Source: an uncultured Oscillospiraceae bacterium
GTDB taxonomy: Bacteria > Bacillota_A > Clostridia > Oscillospirales > Oscillospiraceae
Direction of reading: 5' to 3'
Length of the DNA: 26,904 nucleotides
Assembly (NCBI GenBank): GCA_900762245.1
Contig: CAAFFR010000078.1
Span: 1-26,904 of the forward strand
Position 1 is the first letter of the stretch, and every line of letters starts with the position of its first letter. Positions 1-8,079 of the stretch are shown here, piece after piece. Below the pieces are notes generated by a model. That model did no database searches and had not been told where the DNA came from. It saw only the letters and a program-made list of their open reading frames with translations. Both the position numbers and the translations under genes were made by a program.

Positions 1-1281
1 AGCCGCCTTGTTGCCGATGCCCGCAACAACAATGCCGAGTGGCATCACACACGCGCCATGCGCATGCAAAGACTCATCGATGACAACGCGATTGAATCGG
101 ACAATCAGATTGCAAAAGGCATATCCTGGCTTATGCTCACTGCCGACGAGCTTGTCACTAAGCAGCACGGCGGCTGGGGCATCTATGCCGGACTGCCTTG
201 GTTCACCGACTTCTGGGGACGCGATATGTTCATCTCCATGCCCGGTATTGTGCTATGCACAGGTCAATTTGAAGTAGCTCGCGATATACTATCGTCGTTT
301 GCAAAATACATGGACGTTGATCCTGCATCACCCACCTACGGTCGCGTGCCAAACCGCCTCAATCTCGATGGTATCCTCTACAATACCACCGACGGCACCC
401 CACGCTTCGTAATCGAGGCTCTCGACTATCTGCGTTACTCGGGCGATAAGTCTTTCATCAAGTCAATCTACAAGAATGTGAAAATTGCTACCGATGCCTC
501 GCTGAAACTCTACGTAGATGACCGCGGCTATCTCACACATGCCGATGCCGACACTTGGATGGACGCTAAGCGACAAAGCAAATATCCCTGCTCGCCTCGC
601 GGCAACCGTGCTGTAGATATTCAGGCTCTTTGGTACGGTCAGCTCACGGCTGCCGTACAAATGGCTCAGTACATGGGAAAGAAGGACGATGTAGCTCGCT
701 GGCAAGCTGCCGCCGACAAGCTAAAAAGCAATTTTGAGAAAGACTTTGTGGTAGATGGTAGAATTGTGGATCACCTCAATGCCGATGGTTCCCCTGACCA
801 CCAGATTCGCCCTAACACAATGTATGCCTACGAGCTGATTTCTTCTGATTCACTGAAGATGAACGACTTGCGTACCACTTGGACTCACCTCGTGTATCCT
901 TGGGGTGTGTCGTCGCTCGACCAGATGGACGAGAATTTCCACCCCTATCACGAACAGTGGCACCGCTACCACAAAGACGATGCCTACCACAATGGTACCA
1001 TCTGGCTGTGGCAGAATGGAATGGCCATGCAGCGCATGATAGAATATGGACAGGAGCAGAAAGCCTACAAACTCTTCAGCAATATGAACCGTCAGGCTCT
1101 CGACGAGGGCGCTATCGGCAGCCTTGCCGAGAATGCCGATGCGTGGTGCCGCCCGGGACAGACTTGGGTACGCCGCACGGGCACTTTCCTCCAGGCTTGG
1201 AGCAATGCCGAGCAGATTCGTGTCTGGAGCCAGTGCTTTCTTGGCGTTAAGCCCGATATGCTCAATGCCCACATCTCCATA
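1..1281 (+). CDS. Glycogen debranching enzyme (amylo-alpha-1,6-glucosidase) fragment, Bacteroidota-like
   Basis: The frame is open from base 1 to about 1281 and then runs into antisense spo0A, so both ends are incomplete. The product resembles the C-terminal (alpha/alpha)6 barrel of amylo-alpha-1,6-glucosidases (GDE_C, GH133-like), which remove alpha-1,6 branch stubs from glycogen. Visible family motifs are FWGRDMFISMPG (about 211-246), TWMDAK, RPNTMYAYE, YHNGTIWLWQNG and GTFLQAWSNAEQIR near the end. The C-terminal tail after KPDMLNAHIS is lost. Leucine is often CTC and the style differs from the CTG-dominated genes to the right. Family assignment is firm; the Bacteroidota origin is inferred from sequence style and family resemblance. 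It probably does not belong to the same genome as the rest of the window. Confidence 0.85.
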
Positions 1282-1292
1282 CTTTGCAAAGT
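1272..1292. other. Probable chimeric assembly junction
   Basis: Two unrelated genes facing each other lose their 3' ends at the same point. The rightward debranching enzyme stops making family sense after about 1278, and the leftward spo0A stops after its DTLQS codons, whose last base is at 1281. The bases 1281-1292 form a perfect 12-bp palindrome, ACTTTGCAAAGT. No inverted repeats, transposase or target duplication mark the site. A misjoin or chimeric read is the simplest explanation; a real rearrangement cannot be excluded from sequence alone. Confidence 0.75.
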
Positions 1293-1943
1293 ATCCAGAT
1301 CGCCCCGATCCCAGGCCACTTCGATGGCATGGCGGATGGCCCGCTCCACGCGGCTGGGGGTGGTCTGGAATGTTTTTGCCACCTGGGGGTACAATACCTT
1401 GGTGATGGCGTTGATGACATCCATATCATTGACGGCAATGATGATGGCTTCCCGCAAATACTGGTAGCCCTTGATGTGGGCGGGGACGCCGATTTCGTGG
1501 ATGATGCTGGTGACGAGACTTTCGATATTATTTTTCTCCATCCGGTGCCGGTCGGGGTAACGAAGGGTTTCTCCGCCCCGGATTTCTTCCAGACGCTCCA
1601 CCAGTGCTGTCATATCGCAGGGCTTCAGCATCAGATAGCGAACGCCCAGATTGGCTGCGGCGGCGGAAACATATTCGGTAACAAATCCGGAGGTGGCCAG
1701 CGTCATGGGCTTCCGGTCCAAATTGGCAATGGCTTTCAAAACGCTGATGCCGTCCTTTTTTGCCAGCATCAGGTCCAGCACCAGAACATCGGGCTTTCGC
1801 TCCTCGATCATGCGGATGGCCTGCTCCCCATCAGAGGCTGTCCCCACTACCTGAAAACCCTCGGTCCGCTGCAAAGCGGCAGTCAGCCCGGTGCAAAAAT
1901 CCTCAGCGCTGTCAGCGATGAGAACGGTGGTTGCATGTTCCAT
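1281..1943 (-). CDS. spo0A: Stage 0 sporulation response regulator Spo0A, 3'-truncated
   Basis: The gene encodes the master regulator of sporulation, a DNA-binding response regulator activated by a phosphorelay. The receiver domain (about residues 5-125) has the acidic patch around D11, phospho-acceptor D57 in VLVLDLML, TS at 84-85 and K107 in MLKPCD. The DNA-binding domain is recognised by IIHEIGVPAHIKGYQYLR and by SRVERAIRHAIEVAW just before the break. Only about 221 residues remain of a usual 255-270; the last 35-45 residues of the DNA-binding domain are missing at the junction near 1281. The ATG at 1943 is chosen because AGGAGAGG lies just upstream (1956-1949). It is divergent from the M3 peptidase gene. 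The gene is probably intact in the real genome. Confidence 0.9.
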
Positions 1944-2008
1944 ACATTCCTCTCCTGTCATGTAAATTCTCCCCAGTACGTGGCGGTTATGCCGCGTGCG
2001 ACACCTAA

Positions 2009-2037
2009 AGAATAGCATGAAGTGCATGGATTTGCAA
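2009..2037 (-). promoter_or_regulatory. Predicted sigma-A promoter of spo0A
   Basis: Reading leftward, TTGCAA (2037-2032) is followed by a 17-base spacer and TATTCT (2014-2009). Predicted transcription starts near 2002, about 60 bases before the spo0A ATG. It is the best match in the spo0A upstream region. spo0A therefore does not depend on an upstream gene here; the neighbour on that side is a divergent peptidase gene. Confidence 0.6.
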
Positions 2038-2089
2038 GAAGAAAACGAAATAATCGTTCGCCAAAAGTTGCGATATTTCTACAAATATC

Positions 2090-2096
2090 TGTCGAA
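2090..2096 (+). promoter_or_regulatory. Candidate Spo0A-binding box (0A box)
   Basis: TGTCGAA matches the published 0A-box consensus exactly. It sits between the divergent spo0A and M3 peptidase promoters, about 53 bases from each -35 element. Spo0A autoregulation is known in Bacillus, so a site here is plausible. A 7-mer is expected by chance every few kilobases on two strands, so position is the main support. Confidence 0.4.
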
Positions 2097-2149
2097 AAAC
2101 TTATTTTTTAAAAGAAAAATGGAGAACGGAGGGAGAGCGTAACCCCGGG

Positions 2150-2178
2150 TTGACGCGGCGCTGGTTCTGGTGTAAAAT
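2150..2178 (+). promoter_or_regulatory. Predicted sigma-A promoter of the M3 peptidase gene
   Basis: TTGACG (2150-2155), a 17-base spacer and TAAAAT (2173-2178) form a near-consensus promoter. The expected start is near 2185, giving a leader of about 23 bases that carries the strong SD AAGGAGG before the ATG at 2208. Confidence 0.7.
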
Positions 2179-2207
2179 AATGCCATACAAAAAAGGAGGA
2201 ACGCAAT

Positions 2208-3962
2208 ATGAAAGATGTTTGGAATTTGGACCGAATTTACAGGGGTTTTGACGATCCTGCCTTTGCAGCGGACATGGATACCCTGCGGGCGCTGGTAAAG
2301 CAGTACAATGCTTTCGCGGAAGGTTTGGAGAGCATGGAGGCCCTCGCCGGCCTGCGGCAGGGCATTGAACTGGAGGAAAAGCTGATGCAGCTGTTCATGA
2401 AGCTCATCAGCTATGCCCAGCTGCGCCAGTCCGTCAGCACCCGGGATTCCGAATGCGGCTCCCGTCTGGGTCAGGTCATGCAGCTGCTCAGCGCAATTGC
2501 CGGTGCCGAGGCAACCTGGAAGGCCTGGGCTGCTAAGCAGGAAGGCCTCATGGACATCGTAGCCGGTGACGAACTGCTGAAGGAATATACCTTCCGGTTT
2601 GAGAATCTGCGTAAGGAAAGCGTCCATTTGCTGGGTTCTCTCGGGGAGGAGATCGCTGCCCGGCTGGAGCTGTCCGGCGGCAGCGCATGGAGCGAGATGC
2701 AGGGCTACCTCACCAGCACGGTACCCGTGGAATACAACGGCAGCATCACCAACCTGTCCGCCATCCGGAATCTGGCCTACGATCCCGATCCTGCTGTCCG
2801 CAAGGCAGCTTACGAGGCAGAAATCGCCTGCTATGACAAGATCAAGGCGCCTGTAGCCTACGCCCTGAACTCCATTAAGCTGGAAACCATTTCCGATTGC
2901 CAGCTGCGGGGCTATGCATCTCCTCTGGACCGGACTCTGGCCCAGTCCTATATGAAGCGGGAGACCCTGGAGGCTATGCTGGCTGCCATGGTAGAGTATC
3001 TGCCCAAGTTCCGCCAGTATCTGCAGGCAAAGGCCCGTCTGCTGGGCCATGAGAATGGCCTGCCCTGGTATGACTTGTTTGCTCCCGTGGGTACTTCCGG
3101 CAGAAAATATACCACCGAAGAAGCCCGGGATATGCTGGTGGAGCTGTTTGCTTCCTTTGATGCAGAGCTGGCCCGGATGGTGCAGACTGCTTTTAACGAG
3201 GAATGGATCGATTTCTTCCCCCGGGACGGCAAGTCCGGCGGTGCCTTCTGCGCCGGTGTGGACTGCATCGGGGAAAGCCGCATTCTGACCAACTTTGACG
3301 GTATGCTGACGGATGTGGTGACTCTGGCCCATGAGCTGGGCCATGCGTTCCATAACCTGTGCATCCAGAATCATCGCCCCCTGAACAAGGACTATTCCAT
3401 GCCCGTGGCGGAAACGGCTTCCACCTTTAATGAATGCGTGGTCATGGCATCTGCCATTGCCAGAACAGAGGACAAGATGGAAAAGCTGGCACTGGTGGAG
3501 TCCCAGCTGCAGGATGTGACCCAGATCATCGTGGATATCTATTCCCGCTTCCGCTTCGAGGCCATGGTCTTCGAGAACCGGGAGCAGCAGTTCATGGATG
3601 CCGATGCCCTGTGCAGCATCATGGAGAAGGCTCAGGAGGAATCCTACGGCGACGGCCTGAATGCCGATATCCGCCATCCTTTCATGTGGATTTGCAAAGG
3701 CCACTACTACGGCCCCACCTTCTACAACTTCCCCTATGCCTTCGGCGGCCTCTTCGCCCGTGGCCTCTACGCTCAGTACGAGAAGGAGGGCGCATCCTTT
3801 GTGCCCAAGTATAAGAAGCTGCTTTACGCAACGCCTGTTGCCACCGCTGAGGATGTGGCCAAGGTGGCAGGCATTGACCTGACCGACAAGGAATTCTGGC
3901 GCAGCGCCCTGCAGACTGTCGCCAACCAGATCGACGCCTTCTGCGAACTGGTGAAGGAATAA
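2208..3962 (+). CDS. M3B-family oligoendopeptidase (PepF-like)
   Basis: This is a 584-aa zinc metallopeptidase of the oligoendopeptidase F group, which cleaves short peptides, most likely in the cytoplasm since no signal peptide or membrane segment is visible. The zinc site is HELGH at residues 375-379 (two histidine ligands and catalytic E376), and the third ligand is E402 in AETASTFNE. The helical N-terminal region and the C-terminal segment around YGPTFYNFPYAFGGLFARGLY also match the family, and the length is normal. The ATG at 2208 has AAGGAGG seven bases upstream and its own promoter. The TAA stop lies inside the left terminal repeat of a dispersed element (3960-4161), so insertion set the present end of the gene. 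Substrate range cannot be told from sequence. Confidence 0.92.
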   Translation: MKDVWNLDRIYRGFDDPAFAADMDTLRALVKQYNAFAEGLESMEALAGLRQGIELEEKLMQLFMKLISYAQLRQSVSTRDSECGSRLGQVMQLLSAIAGAEATWKAWAAKQEGLMDIVAGDELLKEYTFRFENLRKESVHLLGSLGEEIAARLELSGGSAWSEMQGYLTSTVPVEYNGSITNLSAIRNLAYDPDPAVRKAAYEAEIACYDKIKAPVAYALNSIKLETISDCQLRGYASPLDRTLAQSYMKRETLEAMLAAMVEYLPKFRQYLQAKARLLGHENGLPWYDLFAPVGTSGRKYTTEEARDMLVELFASFDAELARMVQTAFNEEWIDFFPRDGKSGGAFCAGVDCIGESRILTNFDGMLTDVVTLAHELGHAFHNLCIQNHRPLNKDYSMPVAETASTFNECVVMASAIARTEDKMEKLALVESQLQDVTQIIVDIYSRFRFEAMVFENREQQFMDADALCSIMEKAQEESYGDGLNADIRHPFMWICKGHYYGPTFYNFPYAFGGLFARGLYAQYEKEGASFVPKYKKLLYATPVATAEDVAKVAGIDLTDKEFWRSALQTVANQIDAFCELVKE

Positions 3963-4161
3963 ATCGTAATTTATCGATGTGTAACAAACAACAGATGTCA
4001 TTGCGAGCCAGTGCGCACACTGGCGTGGCAATCCCCTCCAAAAATCCGCGCAGAACCATAAAACGATACCACACGGAAACTTGCAGGGGATTGCCACGTC
4101 GCCCCCTCGGGGCTCCTCGCAATGACACCGTTTTATAACAGTACGATAAATGCCCATTTAC
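3960..4161 (+). repeat. MITE-like palindromic element, copy A (full length)
   Basis: A 202-bp non-coding element with imperfect terminal inverted repeats. The left end (3960-3976, TAAATCGTAATTTATCG) pairs with the reverse complement of the right end (4144-4161, GTAAATGGGCATTTATCG). The core (3994-4127) begins GATGTCATTGCGAGCCAGTG and ends CTCGCAATGACA, with internal inverted GTGGCAATCCCCT / AGGGGATTGCCAC. Related copies lie at about 7881-8077 (inverted) and 17023-17134. The left repeat overlaps the M3 peptidase stop codon, and the right repeat ends a few bases before the SD of the next gene. It has no coding capacity, so any mobilisation would need a transposase elsewhere. Confidence 0.75.
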
Positions 4162-4178
4162 AGAAAAGGAGACATGCT

Positions 4179-5459
4179 ATGAACAACCGCATTTCCGCAT
4201 TATGCGATTTTTTAAATGCCTCTCACAGCCTGTATCATGCCCAGCAGTACCTGCTGGATCTGCTGCTGAAGGCTGGCTATACCCGGCTGTATGAGCACGA
4301 AAGCTGGGACCTGGTGCCCGGCGGCAAGTACTGCCTGCTGCGGGGCGGCGCGGCACTGATCGCCTTTCGCATTCCCCAGGAAGTGCCTCAGGGCTTCCTG
4401 ATGAGTGCCAGCCACAGCGACCGCCCCTGCTTCAAGGTGAAGGAAAACTTTGAACTGGGAGGCAACTACACCCGGATGGCAGTGGAGCGCTACGGCGGAC
4501 AGATCCTGTTCACCTGGCTGGACCGGCCCCTGTCCGTTGCAGGCCGGGTGACGGTGGAGACGGAAAAGGGTATCGAAAATAAGCTCCTGGACATCGACCG
4601 GGACCTGCTGCTGATCCCCAATGTGGCCATCCACATGAACCGTCAGGTCAACGACGGCTATAAATGGAATCCCGCGGTGGATCTTCTGCCGTTGCTGGGC
4701 GGTAAGGAAACTGCCGGTAAACTGCAGAAGCTGCTGGAAACCGAAGCCGGCGGCGGAATCTTGGGACATGACCTGTATCTCTACGTCCGCCAGCAGGCAT
4801 CCGTCTGGGGCATTGACGAGGAGTATATTTCCAGCCCTGCTCTGGATGATCTGGAGTGCGCCTGGGGCTGCACCCAGGGCTTCCTGAATGCAAAAAACAG
4901 CGGATCGGTGCCGGTTCTGTGCGTTTTCGACAGCGAAGAGGTTGGCTCCGGCAGTGTCCAGGGCGCAGGTTCCATGCTGCTGCCTGACGTTCTGCGGCGG
5001 GTCTGCACGGCGATGGATTGGGACCTGGACCGCATGCTGGCACAGTCTTTCCTGATTTCTGCGGACAATGCCCACGCGGTTCATCCCAACCACCCGGAGC
5101 TGGCAGATGCCACCAATGCGCCGGTGATGGGCAAGGGAATCGTGCTGAAGCACAATGCCAACCTCAGCTACTGCACAGATGGGGTTTCCGGGGCAATTTT
5201 CCGGAAAGTATGCGAAAAAGCGAGGGCAGAAGTTCAGACTTACTACAACCGGGCGGATATTCCCGGCGGTTCCACCCTGGGACGCATTTCTCTGGGAAAA
5301 GTTAGCGTTTTGACCGCAGATATCGGTTTGGCCCAGCTTGCGATGCATTCCTGTTACGAAACAGCGGCCTGTGCCGATGCCATCGCGCTGGAAGATGCCA
5401 TGTCGGTTTATTACGGTTTGACGCTGAAAGCAACGGAAAATGGATTTATCATCCAGTAA
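4179..5459 (+). CDS. M18-family aminopeptidase (aspartyl aminopeptidase-like)
   Basis: This is a 426-aa cytosolic metalloaminopeptidase of family M18 (probably annotated apeB), which removes N-terminal, often acidic, residues from peptides. Metal-site motifs are in order: SASHSDRP (H79, D81), ALDDLE (D223/D224), DSEEVGSGS (E253/E254) and ISADNAHAVHPNHPE, with the C-terminal ADIGLAQLAMHSCYETA motif typical of the family. Length is normal (420-470). The start is the ATG at 4179, preceded by AAAAGGAGA; an in-frame ATG at 4122 lies inside the repeat element and has no SD. It may be cotranscribed with the M3 peptidase through the element, giving a peptide-degradation pair. A terminator follows directly. 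Confidence 0.9.
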   Translation: MNNRISALCDFLNASHSLYHAQQYLLDLLLKAGYTRLYEHESWDLVPGGKYCLLRGGAALIAFRIPQEVPQGFLMSASHSDRPCFKVKENFELGGNYTRMAVERYGGQILFTWLDRPLSVAGRVTVETEKGIENKLLDIDRDLLLIPNVAIHMNRQVNDGYKWNPAVDLLPLLGGKETAGKLQKLLETEAGGGILGHDLYLYVRQQASVWGIDEEYISSPALDDLECAWGCTQGFLNAKNSGSVPVLCVFDSEEVGSGSVQGAGSMLLPDVLRRVCTAMDWDLDRMLAQSFLISADNAHAVHPNHPELADATNAPVMGKGIVLKHNANLSYCTDGVSGAIFRKVCEKARAEVQTYYNRADIPGGSTLGRISLGKVSVLTADIGLAQLAMHSCYETAACADAIALEDAMSVYYGLTLKATENGFIIQ

Positions 5460-5473
5460 AAACGACAAAAAAG

Positions 5474-5504
5474 ATGGGCAACAGACGGTGCGTCTGCTGC
5501 CCAT
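5474..5504. terminator. Bidirectional intrinsic terminator
   Basis: The stem pairs ATGGGCA and CAGACG (5474-5487) with CGTCTG and TGCCCAT (5491-5504), with a GTG loop and one A-C mismatch. T-rich sequence follows on the plus strand (5505-5516), and an A-run on the left side gives a U-tract for minus-strand transcripts. It separates the convergent aminopeptidase gene and pilus operon. Confidence 0.8.
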
Positions 5505-5514
5505 TTCGTTATTT

Positions 5515-6102
5515 TTACGCTGATTTTACGCGGAAAACACATCGGATGACGATGTAATTTCCACTGCCGGTTCTGGCAAAGAGGGTCAACGGATAGTTCC
5601 CTTCGGAAAGCGCTTCGTAGTCCAGCGCATCGGCCCGGTCGATCCGTTCCACCCCGCAGGAAAACTGGGTGCCCTGCATATCGGTGACGATGATCCTTTC
5701 TCCAAGGTCCAGCTTCTCGCAGAAATCAAACTGCCCGGCTTCGCTGCTGCCGCCCAGAATCAGGGTTCCGTCATAAATGCTGCCCCAGTAGCGGCAGGGG
5801 TAGGAAGATAACTTGCTGTCCTCCCAGAGACTGTGTATGGGGAGAGTCACACCGAAGGAGGGAACTTCTACCAGTCCCAGAAAATCCTCTCCCTGAAGCT
5901 GCCAGACGGGCATGGCAGGATCGGAGTAATCCTCTGGGGTTCCGGCCCTGCGGGAAGGAAGCTGGGCTTCAATCTGCTGCGCCAGGGCCTTGGCCTGGGT
6001 GCTGCGGTGGCGGGCAAGGGCCTGGGAGCCGAGGAGCAGTGCGCTGCTCAGCAGAATCAGGGCAATGCCCAGAATCTGAAACAGATTTCCCTTTCCTTTC
6101 AT
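5515..6102 (-). CDS. Sortase-fold protein lacking catalytic His and Cys (pseudosortase)
   Basis: A 195-aa protein with an N-terminal membrane segment (about residues 8-30) followed by a sortase-like domain (about 70-190). It follows the sortase pattern: EVPSFGVTLPI, DGTLILGGSS, LDLGERIIVTDMQG, YPLTLFAR and YIVIRCVFR. In active relatives the corresponding stretches read AGHN and LTLFTC. Here the histidine position is S119 and the cysteine position is R177, with A176 before it; the arginine (R187) is retained. The reading frame is undamaged, so this is an intact gene for a probably inactive protein. It is last in the pilus operon, and its ATG overlaps the basal pilin stop by 4 bases (ATGA), implying coupled translation. 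It could be a pilus-base accessory or a substrate holder; the role is unknown. Confidence 0.75.
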   Translation of the reverse strand: MKGKGNLFQILGIALILLSSALLLGSQALARHRSTQAKALAQQIEAQLPSRRAGTPEDYSDPAMPVWQLQGEDFLGLVEVPSFGVTLPIHSLWEDSKLSSYPCRYWGSIYDGTLILGGSSEAGQFDFCEKLDLGERIIVTDMQGTQFSCGVERIDRADALDYEALSEGNYPLTLFARTGSGNYIVIRCVFRVKSA

Positions 6103-7025
6103 TTCTTGTTCCTCTTATACCAGATGCCCAGCGCCACCAGGGACAGTCCGGAGATGGCCATAATCAGCAGCAACTGGGTCAGAGGGAAATCGTCGCCGGT
6201 CTGGGGCGGAGGCGTGCCGGGAGGGGTGGTAGGATAGGTGTTGGTGATGGTGAAGCTGTTCTTTTCGGAGGTGATGACCACGGTATAGCCATCGGGTACA
6301 TCCTTTTCCACCACGGTCCAGAGGTCCTTGTTTTCCTCAACTTCCCAGCCGTAGGTCCAGTTGTTGTCAGGACGGAGGCTGACAGTCTCATAAACCGCGC
6401 CGTTTCGCAGAATGTCCACGGTGACGCCGTTGGGGCGCTTGTGGTTGGCATGGGTGTCATTCCACAGCTTGGTCACCTGATAGCGGGTGACTTTGGGTTC
6501 GTCGGGAGGAGGAGAGTGGATGTGCTTGGGCTTGGCGGTAACATCGTACTCCAGGGTGCCGTCATCCTGGGGCGTGGGCAGGAAGACGCAGAAGTTTTCA
6601 AAGGTGAACGTGCTCTCGGCATCTTCCGCGCCGACACCCAGCACCAGATAGAGGCCCTGGGAAAGGCCGGAGAAATGGGCGAAGCCTGCCTCGTCGGTGA
6701 TATCGGCGGCGAGAGGGGCAATGCCGTCGGCGGCGATATAGGCAACCAAAGTGGAAGCCACATCCCGCCATTCCTTCTGGGAGGTGATGTTATGGATCTT
6801 CACGGGATAGCCGGCAAAGGGCCCGGTGAGGGCATAGGTGCCGTCAGGGGCATAGGCGGCGATCTGGTGAATATCGATTTCCAGACCGGAAACACCGGAA
6901 TAGTCCAGGGTCAGGCTGCAGATGCGGCTGGGGTCCAGGGTATGGGCTGCCTGAACGGACAAGGGTTGACATAACATACAAAACAGGAGCAGGGCGGTCA
7001 GCAGGGTGCGCAGCGGTTTTCTCAT
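6099..7025 (-). CDS. Cell-wall-anchored minor (basal) pilin with PPQTG sorting signal
   Basis: A 308-aa secreted protein with a signal peptide (residues 1-26, ending VQAA), an N-terminal pilin-like domain (about 35-165), a proline-rich linker, and a Cna-B domain (about 180-265) with TRYQVTKLWNDTHANHKRP and the E-box-like WTVVEKDVPDGYTV. It ends with sorting signal PPQTG (273-277), a hydrophobic segment and the basic tail YKRNKK. The small size, short proline stretch and lack of a clear pilin-motif lysine suit a basal subunit that links the shaft to peptidoglycan; this assignment is inferred. The ATG overlaps the sortase stop by 4 bases, and its own stop overlaps the next start by 4 bases. The PPQTG variant suggests recognition preferences different from those for the LPQTG and LPSTG partners. 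Confidence 0.85.
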   Translation of the reverse strand: MRKPLRTLLTALLLFCMLCQPLSVQAAHTLDPSRICSLTLDYSGVSGLEIDIHQIAAYAPDGTYALTGPFAGYPVKIHNITSQKEWRDVASTLVAYIAADGIAPLAADITDEAGFAHFSGLSQGLYLVLGVGAEDAESTFTFENFCVFLPTPQDDGTLEYDVTAKPKHIHSPPPDEPKVTRYQVTKLWNDTHANHKRPNGVTVDILRNGAVYETVSLRPDNNWTYGWEVEENKDLWTVVEKDVPDGYTVVITSEKNSFTITNTYPTTPPGTPPPQTGDDFPLTQLLLIMAISGLSLVALGIWYKRNKK

Positions 7026-7855
7026 GGCAGATCCTCTCCTAAGCTTTCTTTTTTGACGGGGGCGAACATAACGTAGATCATCAGCACGGCGATGATGGGC
7101 AGGGCCACAATGGGCATAACGATGAGGCTGTCCACCCGGTAGGCCTCGTTGGCGATGTAGATATTGCGCTTCATGGTCTCGTCGATCTGGTGACCCCGGA
7201 CCAGAAGCCGCTGGGTGTTGATGCCGTAGGGGGTGCAGGTCAGCAGGGTGCAGTAGTCCTTGCCGGGCTCTGCTTCGATAAGGCTGACATCGTGGGGCTC
7301 CACGATACGGATCTGGTCCACCTCATAGGTAAAGGTGCGGTCCAGAATGGTGAAATAGAAGGTGTCACCGATCTCCAGACGGTCCAGATGGGTAAAGAGG
7401 GTGGCGGTGGGCAGGCCCCGGTGGGCGGAGATAACGCTGTGGGTGCCCTCGCCGCCTACCGGCAGGCTGCTGCCCTGAAAATGTCCCGCGGCGAAGGCCA
7501 GAACGGAGTCGGCGGTGCCGTGGTAGACGGGCAGTTCCTGAGAGATCTTTTTGACGGTGACATAACCCATCATGCCGGTGCCGCTGATGTCCAGGGTCTC
7601 CCAGTAGCCTTCCACCTGCTCGTGGAAGCGGAAGGGCTCCTCAATCTGGGCAAGGCGGCGGTTGTAGTCCTCGGCGGCTTCGAAAATATGGGAATAATCC
7701 TCTGGTTTGTAGCTTGCGAGGATATATTCGTAGTCAATGATGGCCTTGGACTGGGTCTTGGAATTCCAGTAGCTGCTGATTGCGGGATATAACAGCACGG
7801 ACAGGCCTATGAAGAAGGAAACAAGTAGGATAAGGGTAGATTTTCTGCTCTGCAT
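7022..7855 (-). CDS. Class C (pilin-polymerising) sortase
   Basis: A 277-aa membrane transpeptidase that joins pilin subunits through isopeptide bonds. It has an N-terminal membrane segment (about 8-28), a sortase domain with H145 in SAHRGLP, C207 in LLTCTPYGINTQRLLVRGH and catalytic arginine R216, and a second C-terminal membrane segment (about 243-265), the arrangement of class C enzymes. A possible lid motif, EEPF, lies at 72-75. The start is the ATG at 7855, with GGGAG a few bases upstream; the frame stays open further upstream but only through a repeat element. This is the only sortase in the window with intact catalytic residues, so it probably handles both polymerisation and, unless a housekeeping sortase helps, anchoring. 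It overlaps the next gene by 4 bases. Confidence 0.92.
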   Translation of the reverse strand: MQSRKSTLILLVSFFIGLSVLLYPAISSYWNSKTQSKAIIDYEYILASYKPEDYSHIFEAAEDYNRRLAQIEEPFRFHEQVEGYWETLDISGTGMMGYVTVKKISQELPVYHGTADSVLAFAAGHFQGSSLPVGGEGTHSVISAHRGLPTATLFTHLDRLEIGDTFYFTILDRTFTYEVDQIRIVEPHDVSLIEAEPGKDYCTLLTCTPYGINTQRLLVRGHQIDETMKRNIYIANEAYRVDSLIVMPIVALPIIAVLMIYVMFAPVKKESLGEDLP

Positions 7856-7880
7856 AAGCTTCTCCCTGATGTTATGGAAA

Positions 7881-8077
7881 TGGGAGTGGAAGGAAACGGC
7901 TAGGTCAACAGATGTCATTGCGAGGAAGGCGAAGCCTGACGTGGCAATCCCCTGCAAATTTCCGGAATGTGTCACTTGGCAGTTCTGCGCGGACCGTTGG
8001 AGGGGATTGCCACGCCAGTGTGCGCACTGGCTCGCAATGACATGGTTTTTCGGTTGCTGTGCGATAAAATTTGCGTA
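7881..8077 (-). repeat. MITE-like palindromic element, copy B (inside the pilus operon)
   Basis: The reverse complement of core 7911-8043 aligns with copy A (3960-4161) over nearly its whole length: GATGTCATTGCGAG ends, inverted GTGGCAATCCCCT arms, and the central TCCGCGCAGAAC and TTTGCAGGGG segments. Its ends are more degenerate than those of copies A and C, so outer limits are approximate. It fills most of the 274-base gap between the shaft pilin and sortase genes, in the direction of transcription, and must be transcribed as a long hairpin if the operon is read through. Confidence 0.7.
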
Positions 8078-8079
8078 CG

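Noticed and set aside
1092..1280. Extra C-terminal residues of Spo0A encoded left of the junction
   Set aside because: They are antisense translation of the debranching enzyme and bear no resemblance to the Spo0A C-terminus.
2079..4157. 692-aa open frame on the minus strand opposite the M3 peptidase
   Set aside because: It is a shadow frame running through a repeat element and the divergent promoter region, with no start signals.
3994..8043. Palindromic repeats as a possible CRISPR array
   Set aside because: Copies are kilobases apart, in both orientations, with no regular spacers and no cas genes.
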